From: CAYVZU01 sp964455935
GTDB lineage: Bacteria; Fibrobacterota; CAYVZU01
DNA length: 8,491 nt
Assembly (NCBI GenBank): GCA_964455935.1
Contig: CAYVZU010000148.1
Coordinates: 1 to 8,491, forward strand
Direction: 5' to 3'
Both the position numbers and the translations under genes were made by a program. A model generated the notes under the pieces. The model was not told the origin of the DNA. It made no database searches and saw nothing but the letters and a program-made list of their open reading frames with translations. Shown piece by piece: positions 1 to 5,567 of this stretch (positions are counted from its first letter, which is position 1; each line of letters opens with the position of its first letter).

Positions 1-75
1 CATTGCCAAGCGTAGCGCGTTGTAAGCTTTTTCGGTTCCGTATGGCGCGTCATTGATAAGAATAAGAACGTTCAT
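1..75 (-). CDS. DsrE-family protein, N-terminal fragment cut by window edge
   Basis: Only the first 25 residues lie in the window. They begin MNVLILINDAPYGTEKAY and continue NALRLAM. This first beta strand followed by a PYGTE-x-x-YN loop and RLA helix is the recognisable start of DsrE/YchN-like proteins, small cytoplasmic folds that carry or transfer sulfane sulfur in tRNA thiolation, sulfur oxidation and related pathways. A purine-rich ribosome binding site (AGAGGGGG) lies six bases upstream of the chosen ATG; an in-frame ATG six codons earlier (93..91) would place that site inside the gene, so I prefer 75. The start is 26 bases after the porin stop, so the gene is probably the next member of the ArsR-promoter operon. 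The conserved Cys of active DsrE proteins would lie outside the window and cannot be checked. Confidence 0.82.
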   Translation of the reverse strand, partial: MNVLILINDAPYGTEKAYNALRLAM

Positions 76-101
76 CGTGTGCCCCCTCTGCATTTTAAAG
101 T

Positions 102-1070
102 TTAGAACAACACCTGTAATTGCGCGGTCAACAAATTCCCAATAGCGGCATTTGCTTCATCTTCCCGAATTTCATAGTTCAATGCAACGCGGTTCCATTT
201 TTGGGCCGAAAAGTAGTAATTCATGCCAAGCGTGATATTGCCCCATTCATTGCCATCGGAATCCGTATCCGGGTCATATCCATCATATCTCACCACTCCT
301 TCTGCGGCCGGAAAGACCTCATAAGCAAGGGTAGCGTAATACCCCATGCTGTTTTTGTTGTTTCCGGCGGCTTGGCGGTCCTTGGCAAAAAGGAATTCCC
401 CTCTTGCCCACCAGGGGCCATTCCCGTAATTGATTTCCGCCCCGGCTCTGTTCGTGGTCAACTCGGCAGTATCCGTTTTACCGTAGTAGAAGGATCCGCC
501 TGTCGATAGGCCTTTGATTGGCGCAAGAAGCAGCTTCCCGGAGAAATCTTTGGAGGAGTTATTATCGGTGGTGAAATTGTTGTTCCCGTTTACGAGCGCG
601 GCCCAGCCCGTGGCAATTCCATAGCCGTATTTCAGGTGCACGCCCATGTCATGTGCACCCCTGTAGATTTTTTTGGAGGCCTGCGAAATATCAATGGCCG
701 GATTCATAAGGGGATGGCCGTAAGCCTCTATCCCAAAAGGCAGTTTGATGTATCCGGCCCTTATTTCCGAACCCGGAATATAAGCAAGGTTGATGAAGGC
801 GTTTTGAAGAAGGACGGTTCCCGTGTTTGTCTCGATTTGCGCAAAGCCGTTCAATTTCTCGTTGATGAATCCTTCCACCTGAAACCGTGCATGTTTAAAT
901 TTCCATTCATTCGAGGCTTGCACATTTTCGCTCTGGTCGTAAATGAACTGCGGAGCAAGGAAGCCGCCTGTTTTGATGGACGGATATTCATCGGCGGCAA
1001 GCAGGGGCTGGGGAAAGAAATAGAACGCCGCGGCAAACGCCAGGATTTGTGCAAATGTATTTGTTCTCAT
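102..1070 (-). CDS. Outer-membrane porin, phosphate-selective porin O/P (OprP/OprO)-like
   Basis: The 322-residue product has a Sec signal peptide (Arg near the N-terminus, hydrophobic stretch 8-24, likely cleavage around LLA-A at 25/26) and ends in LQVLF, the terminal-Phe signature of outer-membrane barrels. The early mature region alternates short strands with residues such as KFKHARFQVEGFI, followed by EIRAGYIKLPFGIEAYG, which matches the RxGxxKxPFGxE pattern of the Porin_O_P family. The specific solute is not readable from sequence; family members carry phosphate, polyphosphate or other anions, and many are simply general porins. A strong ribosome binding site (AAGGAGGAG) sits five to six bases before the ATG. 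The gene begins 31 bases after the redoxin stop and is followed 26 bases later by the dsrE-like gene, so it appears to be in the ArsR-controlled operon. Confidence 0.85.
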   Translation of the reverse strand: MRTNTFAQILAFAAAFYFFPQPLLAADEYPSIKTGGFLAPQFIYDQSENVQASNEWKFKHARFQVEGFINEKLNGFAQIETNTGTVLLQNAFINLAYIPGSEIRAGYIKLPFGIEAYGHPLMNPAIDISQASKKIYRGAHDMGVHLKYGYGIATGWAALVNGNNNFTTDNNSSKDFSGKLLLAPIKGLSTGGSFYYGKTDTAELTTNRAGAEINYGNGPWWARGEFLFAKDRQAAGNNKNSMGYYATLAYEVFPAAEGVVRYDGYDPDTDSDGNEWGNITLGMNYYFSAQKWNRVALNYEIREDEANAAIGNLLTAQLQVLF

Positions 1071-1101
1071 CGTGTCTCCTCCTTGGGATATGTGCCGGAC
1101 A

Positions 1102-1662
1102 TCATTTTTGATTTTCTTTTATAAGGTTCTCTATTTGTTCGGCGATTTCTTCTTCGGAAACGCCCGGATAATGAGTTGAATGGACGATTATTCCGCCTTT
1201 GTCGATAAAAAAGATGTTTTTCAGCGGGCATAAATTGGGCACGTATTTTCCGGCAAATTTCGCTGTCGCCTCGCCGGTTGGATCGTATAGGAATCTCACG
1301 GTCATCTTGTGCTTGCGGATGGCGTCTTCCACTGTTTTTCTGTCTTTGTCCAGTTGACTTACGGCAACCACTTCAAGGTTCTTGTGCGAATATTCGTTCC
1401 TGAGTTTCTCGATTTGCGAGAATTTTGCCTGGCATCCTTCGCACAGGTTGGTAAACCACAAGACAATCGCCTTGCGGTTCCTAAAATCGGAAAGAGAAAA
1501 GCTTTTCCCCTGAAAATCCTTGAGCATGAAATCCTCTGCCGTGTCTCCTGCTTCGGGGATCGTCACCGCCTTGTTTTCCGCCAGTTGCAGGGCAAAGGAA
1601 TTAGAAAACAACAGCAACCCCACCAGAAATATTCTGCCGCAATTCAAGGCTGCTTTAACCAT
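1102..1662 (-). CDS. Exported thioredoxin-like redoxin (AhpC/TSA–TlpA type) with CEGC motif
   Basis: The frame is open from 1743, but I place the start at 1662 because a ribosome binding site (GGAGGAGG, 1680..1673) precedes that ATG and a hydrophobic segment (CGRIFLVGLLLFSNSFAL, about residues 8-25) follows directly, reading as a signal peptide or membrane anchor. This gives 186 residues. Next comes GDTAEDFMLKDFQGKSFSLSDF (written in part: AEDFMLKDFQGK), the classic redoxin entry strand, then VLWFTNLCEGCQAKF with a CxxC redox pair at Cys74/Cys77. The usual WxxWCxxC is altered to WFTNLCEGC. The C-terminal half (VVAVSQLDKD, FLYDPTGEATAKFA, NIFFIDKGG) completes the thioredoxin fold. At the place of the normal cis-Pro (PTTFLID in relatives) this protein has KNIFFID, with a third Cys at 145 just upstream. 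It probably reduces or monitors thiols or persulfides on the periplasmic side; the partner is unknown. Confidence 0.83.
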   Translation of the reverse strand: MVKAALNCGRIFLVGLLLFSNSFALQLAENKAVTIPEAGDTAEDFMLKDFQGKSFSLSDFRNRKAIVLWFTNLCEGCQAKFSQIEKLRNEYSHKNLEVVAVSQLDKDRKTVEDAIRKHKMTVRFLYDPTGEATAKFAGKYVPNLCPLKNIFFIDKGGIIVHSTHYPGVSEEEIAEQIENLIKENQK

Positions 1663-1697
1663 ATGAGATTGGCCTCCTCCCAAAAAGCTGAAATCGC

Positions 1698-1997
1698 CTA
1701 TTTGCTTTGTTCCGGTATCAAATTCATTCCGCAAATCGAACAATTACCGGGTTTCGCCTCATGAATTTGCGCATGCATGGGACAGGTATAATAGCTTCCC
1801 GGCTCCTTCAGCTTATCATTGGATTGCGTACTGTCCGGCGCCTGCTGTTTTACAGCCTGCCCTGTCGAATGAGCATCATGCCCGTCATGCGATCAGTGGT
1901 GCATCATGCACATTGGCATCATAAAGCAATTGCTGAAAAAGATAACGGGAAGAAAAATCAGAAATGTGCCTTTGAAATAATGCCTGGATTGAAACAT
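1698..1997 (-). pseudogene. Small heavy-metal-binding-domain (HMBD) lipoprotein, interrupted by an in-frame TGA
   Basis: A 100-codon frame starts at ATG 1997, seven bases after a good ribosome binding site (GGAGG, 2008..2004). The N-terminus MFQSRHYFKGTFLIFLPVIF then FSNCFMMPMCMMHH resembles a lipoprotein signal peptide with Cys24 as the lipid site (FSNC is a weak lipobox). Codon 35 is TGA (1895..1893). The same frame then continues without further stops through a His/Asp-rich stretch (SHDGHDAHS), a polar linker, and a C-terminal YYTCPMHAQIHEAKPGNCSI followed by CGMNLIP, which is the heavy-metal-binding domain found on copper/zinc/mercury efflux proteins: CPMH plus CxxC plus GM. It ends with TAG at 1700..1698. 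The strong domain after the stop shows the frame was one gene. A nonsense mutation or a base error is most likely. No start codon in frame lies between the TGA and the metal domain. The gene ends 35 bases before the redoxin start. Confidence 0.78.
1893..1895 (-). other. In-frame TGA interrupting the HMBD lipoprotein frame
   Basis: The minus-strand codons around this point read CAC CAC TGA TCG CAT GAC, i.e. His-His-stop-Ser-His-Asp. Both flanks are consistent with one His-rich metal-binding linker, and the frame is intact on both sides. TGA is an ordinary terminator for other genes here (for example the redoxin, the FMN-binding protein and the 90-residue protein), so a reassigned code is not the explanation. 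One base change from CGA, GGA or TGG would restore the gene. Confidence 0.8.
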
Positions 1998-2016
1998 GCA
2001 AGGCCTCCATCTTTTG

Positions 2017-2319
2017 TTAAGGTTTGATTGAATTTATCACAAAAAATCCGCCTTCGCCATAGCCGTCCTCGCGCACAGGTTCCAGAGATGTCAGCGCACC
2101 GGGATTTGAGGACAGTGTCCGGCACATCTGAAATTCCGAGAATCCAGCTTTGGATAAAAGCTCTTGAACGTTGTTGACCGAGTAGAAAACGGCACGAGAG
2201 TAGAATTTGTTTGAAAGTTTCTTTGAGTCATATTCTTTACCGAGTTTCGGTTCTTTGTTGATAGATCCAAGAATCAAAATTCCGCCGTGTTTGAGGATTC
2301 TGTACGATTCGCGCGGCTT
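2017..2319 (-). pseudogene. C-terminal remnant of a class I SAM-dependent methyltransferase
   Basis: About 100 codons read as the end of a UbiE/Methyltransf_11-type methyltransferase: RESYRILKHGGILILGS is the post-motif helix and strand (YRxLKxGGxLxLG), followed by FYSRAVFYSVNNVQELLSKA and GFSEFQMCRTL, then a C-terminal EPVREDGYGEGGFFVINSI typical of one subgroup of these enzymes. The SAM-binding first half (the GxGxG loop and acidic loop) is absent. The open frame extends to an ATG at 2499, but its first 60 codons are merely the arsR 3' end and desulfurase 5' end read in a wrong frame and carry no methyltransferase features. I therefore call it a truncated gene. The stop is followed 19 bases later by the lipoprotein start. 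Confidence 0.78.
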
Positions 2320-2414
2320 GATGGATTGCCGAAATTCCCGTGAATATAGGGAAGCATGGCATTCGCGACAGATTTGTCGATTGGCGTGGTTGCGTTGTAA
2401 TCCAGATAAACCAT
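2274..2414 (-). pseudogene. N-terminal remnant of a NifS/IscS-type cysteine desulfurase
   Basis: An ATG at 2414 lies 9 bases after the arsR stop, with a well-placed GGAG six bases upstream. It encodes MVYLDYNATTPIDKSVANAM then LPYIHGNFGNPSSR, the unmistakable N-terminus of class V aminotransferase-fold cysteine desulfurases (YLDxNATTP and FGNPSS). After about codon 34 the similarity ends abruptly; the next 12 codons are the methyltransferase tail read in another frame and a TGA follows at 2276..2274. The PLP lysine, active-site Cys loop and everything after the first ~9% of a ~400-residue enzyme are missing, so the fragment cannot be catalytic. A deletion joining two formerly adjacent genes, or a misassembly, explains the structure. 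Confidence 0.82.
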
Positions 2415-2423
2415 TGGCTACTC

Positions 2424-2747
2424 CTATTTTTTGAAACGTTTCAGGGCCTTTGCCTCTTCTTCGAGCCTGCCAATAAGCACGTCGCGCATGATGTCGCACG
2501 CTTTGGAAATGCGGCTGTCCGAAAGGTGATAGAATACGTTGATTCCCTCGCGCCTGGATTTTACGACCCCTTTCTGGGCAAGTACCGACATGTGCTGGGA
2601 AAGGTTGGCTTTACCGATATCGATCTTTTCCATTAGTTGACTCGCGGTTAGCTCCACTCCGTCACGGAGGCAATTGATGATCTCCAGGCGCTTGGGATTC
2701 GAGAAGGTTTTGCAGACCTCTGCATGACGAATGAATAAGTCCGACAT
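2424..2747 (-). CDS. ArsR/SmtB-family winged-helix transcriptional repressor
   Basis: The 107-residue product is a compact ArsR/SmtB regulator. The dimer helix and entry (FSNPKRLEIINCLRDG) lead into the helix-turn-helix (TASQLMEKIDIGKANLSQHM, about 34-53), whose LSQHMSVLAQKGVV is the DNA-reading helix, then the wing (RREGINVFYHL) and the C-terminal helix ISKACDIMRDVL. Cys residues lie at 12, 26 and 84; Cys26 and Cys84 fall near the alpha2 and alpha5 positions used by metal- or persulfide-sensing members, although Cys26 is one residue off the BigR/SqrR position by my hand alignment. The usual arsenic motif ELCVCDL is absent. The frame is open to TTG 2765, but the ATG at 2747 has GAGG eight bases upstream and is preferred. 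It heads an operon and probably represses its own promoter through the inverted repeat at 2797-2820. The ligand is unknown. Confidence 0.9.
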   Translation of the reverse strand: MSDLFIRHAEVCKTFSNPKRLEIINCLRDGVELTASQLMEKIDIGKANLSQHMSVLAQKGVVKSRREGINVFYHLSDSRISKACDIMRDVLIGRLEEEAKALKRFKK

Positions 2748-2796
2748 TTTCTTGACCTCGGCCAATTGTTAAATAATATATCAGTTAATAAACATA

Positions 2797-2820
2797 TGAA
2801 CAATATAGGGCAATTGTTCA
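2797..2820. promoter_or_regulatory. Perfect inverted repeat, predicted ArsR operator
   Basis: Arms TGAACAAT and ATTGTTCA (8 bp each, exact) are separated by 8 bases. The inner TGAACA/TGTTCA hexamers are typical half-sites of ArsR/SmtB-family operators, although here they are further apart than in the SmtB-type sites. The -10 box lies within the repeat, so binding would block RNA polymerase. The regulator gene starts about 50 bases downstream, which fits autorepression. Confidence 0.75.
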
Positions 2821-2831
2821 TCCATTGTCAA
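2802..2831 (-). promoter_or_regulatory. Sigma70-type promoter of the arsR operon
   Basis: On the minus strand a perfect -35 TTGACA (2831..2826) is followed after 18 bases by TATATT (2807..2802), five of six matches to TATAAT. Transcription would begin near 2795, leaving an AT-rich leader of about 48 bases before the arsR ATG at 2747. The -10 overlaps the inverted-repeat operator. Confidence 0.8.
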
Positions 2832-3031
2832 ATGCGTTCCAAACGCAAAGATTTCCACAACCGGAATGACCCCGCGGAGCGCTGTGTGCAACGGATATTC
2901 AAGACTCCTCTTTCCCCTGAACTTCCAGCGCCCGCATTCCACACATTGACTGCCATACGGAAGCAGACTTTAATCGATCGAGGAAAACAAGTGCATGCGG
3001 TTTTGGGCTGTATGAGTCAATGAGCAACTGC

Positions 3032-3051
3032 TGGCGGTGGTCTGTCCGCCA
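3032..3051. repeat. Short inverted repeat TGGCGG/CCGCCA
   Basis: Six-base exact arms flank an 8-base loop. No T-run follows on either strand, so it is not a clear intrinsic terminator. Function unknown; it may contribute to ending the upstream transcript. Confidence 0.4.
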
Positions 3052-3067
3052 AATGGAATATTCAAGA

Positions 3068-3097
3068 TGAAAGCTATTTTCTGGGAACCAGCTTTCA
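3068..3097 (-). terminator. Possible weak terminator hairpin after the outer-membrane protein operon
   Basis: Exact 8-bp arms TGAAAGCT/AGCTTTCA enclose a 14-base loop, about 20 bases after the stop of the last gene of region B. The stem is AT-rich and is not followed by a proper U-tract on the minus strand, so it may be only an RNA-stabilising hairpin. Position, more than strength, suggests termination. Confidence 0.3.
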
Positions 3098-3117
3098 ACA
3101 AATTTCAGAACAAACTA

Positions 3118-3789
3118 TCATTCTGGTCCATTTGAGAAAGGAAAACTCAACAGAATTCCTGTTGTGGCCGTAAACGCCGCAGTTTTTTCAAAGATTCCTC
3201 CAAAGCCGAAATCGAACTGGAACCACTCAATGACCGGAAATTTTGTTCCGAATTGCCACCAATCCAGCCCTCTTTGCGTTCCGCCAGCCTCGGTGCCGAT
3301 GCAGAACAATTTGCTCTTGTATTCGAGAACCATCCCATAAGTAATGTCCGCGTTCCCCTTATCCTCGTCGGACAGAGAAAGCCCAAGATTTCCGTCCGCT
3401 CTGATGATGCCAAAGCTTTTTGAAACAACCGTATTCACCGCATAGGAGCCTGTGCCCAAAGTCGTCGAAAATGAAGCAGCGACAAGATCCGGCACAAAGG
3501 CGAATTTCAGACCCAGGTCGGCGTTTGTGAATCCTCTTTCCTCGATTGGGAACTGATTCTGGCCCAGGCTGATTCCGAGGTCCGCGCTGTTTGTGAGACC
3601 GTTCTTGAGTTGCAGGCTATAGGCCGCATAGTTTTTCCCGAAGTCGGCCGCAGTTTCGAATTCGAACCCTCCCTGCTCAACGAGTCCGGCGTCGTCCGCG
3701 ACGAACGGCCGACCGGCGAAGACAAAGCCAGGCCAACTTGACAACATCATGAAAATCAGAGTCCAACGCGATTCTTGCCCAAAATGCAT
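3118..3789 (-). CDS. Exported outer-membrane-type beta-barrel protein (transporter-like, phenol MetA-pathway superfamily style)
   Basis: The 223-residue product has a signal peptide (hydrophobic stretch LIFMMLSSWPGFVFA, cleavage near Ala25) and a mature start GRPFVADDAGLVEQGGFEFE, a pattern (RPxxxDDAGxVExGxFExE) seen in small bacterial outer-membrane proteins annotated as transporter or MetA-pathway phenol degradation-like. The rest alternates polar and hydrophobic residues with frequent Gly and aromatics (LGISLGQNQF, ADLGLKFAFV, FQFDFGFGGIF), as expected for amphipathic barrel strands. It does not end in Phe, and one Cys (in LFCIG) is present. The start has AAAGGA eight bases upstream. It follows the FMN-binding gene by 36 bases and is the last gene of region B. 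The substrate and mechanism are unknown. Confidence 0.7.
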   Translation of the reverse strand: MHFGQESRWTLIFMMLSSWPGFVFAGRPFVADDAGLVEQGGFEFETAADFGKNYAAYSLQLKNGLTNSADLGISLGQNQFPIEERGFTNADLGLKFAFVPDLVAASFSTTLGTGSYAVNTVVSKSFGIIRADGNLGLSLSDEDKGNADITYGMVLEYKSKLFCIGTEAGGTQRGLDWWQFGTKFPVIEWFQFDFGFGGIFEKTAAFTATTGILLSFPFSNGPE

Positions 3790-3825
3790 ATAGACGTTCC
3801 TTTCGATGGCTATACAATTGCCGCT

Positions 3826-4374
3826 TCACTCCCTTCCGGAAATGATATCCTGCGAAAGCAGACCTGATATTCGCGCAAATGCCAGAAGCCGCTTGACGCC
3901 CTTGGCAACATCATTGGACGATATCGTGGCGCCGCTTATTGCGTCGATTCGCTGCAATTGATCGCGCGACTTGCCGACAAATTGTTTTTTCCACCCCGCC
4001 GATTGCAGCCTGGCACTGTTCGGGTCGGGCGTATCGAGCAGCTCAAGACCGACAATCACGCCCGAGGGTTCGATCAGCAGAAACAAAGGCAAGGTCGCAC
4101 TCTTGCTTTTGATTGTGTTGGCCAGGCCGTAGCCCAGCAGGCTGTCGCGGACAAATACCGGAAAAACGGCGATTGCGGTATCGTCAAGACCGCTGCCGGC
4201 GGCCGCCTTGATCTGGTTGCAAAGGGAATCTCCGGCCTGCATCCAAAACAAGCCAACGGAGTCGGCTCCCGGGAATGCTTTCCGCAGAAGCCCCCTCTCC
4301 GTAGAGGGGGCGCCATGGGAAACAACCAGAAACGTCAGGACGAATAGGGCCAATGCTATTATCCTAAAACGCAT
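3826..4374 (-). CDS. Periplasmic FMN-binding-domain protein (RnfG/NqrC-type FMN_bind)
   Basis: I start at ATG 4374 (frame open to TTG 4380), giving 182 residues. It begins with a signal peptide (RIIALALFVLTFLVVSHGA, cleavage about 21-22). The C-terminal domain carries the FMN_bind signature QRIDAISGATISSNDVAKGV (143-160 by my count), with the flavin-attachment loop SGATIS at 147-152; in the family an ApbE flavin transferase couples FMN through a phosphoester to the last hydroxyl residue of this loop, which here is Ser152, not the more common Thr. Upstream, FLLIEPSGVIVGLELLDTPD matches the strand and turn before the loop. No heme CxxCH or iron-sulfur motif is present, so it would be a one-electron shuttle. 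Its ATG overlaps the porin stop by 11 bases, implying translational coupling. No apbE is visible in the window. Confidence 0.83.
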   Translation of the reverse strand: MRFRIIALALFVLTFLVVSHGAPSTERGLLRKAFPGADSVGLFWMQAGDSLCNQIKAAAGSGLDDTAIAVFPVFVRDSLLGYGLANTIKSKSATLPLFLLIEPSGVIVGLELLDTPDPNSARLQSAGWKKQFVGKSRDQLQRIDAISGATISSNDVAKGVKRLLAFARISGLLSQDIISGRE

Positions 4375-5452
4375 ATCCAATCCCGATATTTAGGAGGCCG
4401 GTTGAGCCGTCGCTTCCCTTTTTTGTTTCAATTCCGTAATCCGCCTTGAGAGCGACTTTTTCAATCGGCAACAGTGCAGCTCCCATCACGAATTGTGATG
4501 TTGTGCCGTTTGCGCTTAGTTTATCAGCCGGGTTGAATTGCGTGTACCGGATGAAAGGATATAGCTGCAACACGTCAGCTTCCCATAGCCGGACCAAATT
4601 ATAACCAAGATCCGCGTACCATCCTGCGGAATTGGACAGGATCGCCGCGGTATCGGCCGGCGAACCGGTGTTGGCTGAGTATGAAATTGTCCCATATTCG
4701 AATTGTGTCCAGAATCCTTTGGCCTTATATTGCGCGTGAAGCTCCCACAAAACGGTAGAGGAGTACGGGTGATTTTCGCTGGGGTCGTGTGCCAGTACAT
4801 TTATGGCCAGCGATGTACCCGCAATCAACCCCGGTATTCCAACATATTCAATAGCCGGATTCAGCAAAACCGTCTCCAGAGATGCTTTGAAACCTTTTAG
4901 CCGGCCGCTCCGGATGCCATCTTTCGCCTTGAATTTTCGGTCATCAAGACCCTCCATAATCACCGCGCTGTATTGCAGCGAATTGGCAATGAATCCCCTT
5001 GCCGCGAGCCCGTTGCCAAACCAGGTGGTTGGGATAATGGCATTGTTATATACGGGTCGTTCTACGGATAAGAAAAGGTTCGGTTCATGCCTTTCGTTGA
5101 GAAGTCCTACGGACGGCAGCAGGACACCGGCCTGCAAAACCAACTGGGGCATCGAACGGAATTGGACATACGCCTGTTCCAGCTCCACTTCTCCACTGGC
5201 CTTCCCACCTTCGATGAAATTGTGCTCCACCTCCAGCTCCGAGGCCAGCGACCATTGGTCTGTCCACTGATGGTTGACAAAAAGGATCCAGCGATGAAAA
5301 TCCAGGATTGGTGCTGCAGCCGTTCCTGTGGAAGGGCGCGAGTAGTTGAGATGAAGTTCGCCATACCCGCCAACCGATGTTTTCTGTGCCTGATCTTGCG
5401 CCAAAGCGGCGACCGGCAGAAAGGCGAGGAGAAACAGAATTGTGGTTTTCAT
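4364..5452 (-). CDS. Outer-membrane porin-like beta-barrel protein
   Basis: The frame opens at 5485, but ATG 5452 is chosen because AAGGA lies six bases upstream and a clean signal peptide follows at once (KTTILFLLAFLPVAALA, cleavage before QDQ). The resulting 362 residues start with VGGYGELHLNYSRP, a common first strand of porin-type barrels, then DFHRWILFVNHQWTDQWSLA, ELEVEHNFIEGG and VELEQAYVQF, typical of carbohydrate/phosphate-porin-like families in which strands alternate with acidic turns. The last residues NIGIGYAF end in Phe, the barrel-assembly signal. The substrate cannot be read. It is preceded by an unusual hairpin leader (5493-5567) and overlaps the FMN-binding gene at its 3' end, so the two proteins are probably made together. 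Confidence 0.82.
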   Translation of the reverse strand: MKTTILFLLAFLPVAALAQDQAQKTSVGGYGELHLNYSRPSTGTAAAPILDFHRWILFVNHQWTDQWSLASELEVEHNFIEGGKASGEVELEQAYVQFRSMPQLVLQAGVLLPSVGLLNERHEPNLFLSVERPVYNNAIIPTTWFGNGLAARGFIANSLQYSAVIMEGLDDRKFKAKDGIRSGRLKGFKASLETVLLNPAIEYVGIPGLIAGTSLAINVLAHDPSENHPYSSTVLWELHAQYKAKGFWTQFEYGTISYSANTGSPADTAAILSNSAGWYADLGYNLVRLWEADVLQLYPFIRYTQFNPADKLSANGTTSQFVMGAALLPIEKVALKADYGIETKKGSDGSTGLLNIGIGYAF

Positions 5453-5492
5453 AAAAATTCCTTTCATTTTAGGAAGTTGATTCAATGCCTTT

Positions 5493-5542
5493 AAAAAAAA
5501 TGGGCGCGACAGACCGGCACCATACCCGATCTACTCGCGCCC
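5493..5542 (-). terminator. Strong intrinsic terminator or attenuator in the porin leader
   Basis: On the minus strand GGGCGCGA (5542..5535) pairs exactly with TCGCGCCC (5509..5502). A further 7-bp inner helix, AGATCGG with CCGGTCT including one G-U pair, closes an 8-base loop. The stem is followed by A and eight U (5500..5493). This is a canonical Rho-independent terminator, but it ends only about 40 bases before the porin start codon, with no convincing promoter between. It either ends the feo operon or controls read-through into the porin genes. Confidence 0.8.
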
Positions 5543-5548
5543 TCACTT

Positions 5549-5567
5549 TCCGGCGCCTCGCGCCGGA
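5549..5567 (-). other. GC-rich stem-loop in the porin leader
   Basis: Exact 8-bp arms TCCGGCGC/GCGCCGGA enclose a 3-base loop, just upstream of the terminator hairpin. GCGCC in its 3' arm could instead pair with GGCGC in the terminator's 5' arm, so the two hairpins can compete. No riboswitch class that I know matches the leader. Confidence 0.6.

Larger units (their letters stand above)
2832..3117. other. Non-coding interval between the two operons
   Basis: No gene is convincing here. The interval holds the approach to the arsR promoter and two short inverted repeats (3032-3051 and 3068-3097). One minus-strand frame stays open for 71 codons (3114..2899) but has no useful start codon, no ribosome binding site and no recognisable family. 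Confidence 0.6.

Noticed and set aside
1893..1895. TGA as a selenocysteine codon.
   Set aside because: No stable hairpin follows at the expected place, and the flanking residues do not resemble a redox site; a nonsense change is simpler.
2017..2499. The full 160-residue open frame ending in the methyltransferase tail, as one gene.
   Set aside because: Its first 60 residues are arsR and desulfurase DNA read in a wrong frame, Arg/His-rich and without family resemblance; only the part after the junction is homologous.
2899..3114. A 71-codon minus-strand open frame in the interval between the operons (contains PKPHALVFLDRLKSASVW).
   Set aside because: No start codon near its beginning, no ribosome binding site, no recognisable family; an open stretch of this length is expected by chance. 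It could be a gene remnant but nothing shows it.
4803..5270. Plus-strand frames of 100-190 codons opposite the porin, FMN-binding and feoB genes.
   Set aside because: They lie opposite strongly supported genes and lack families, signal peptides or placed ribosome binding sites.
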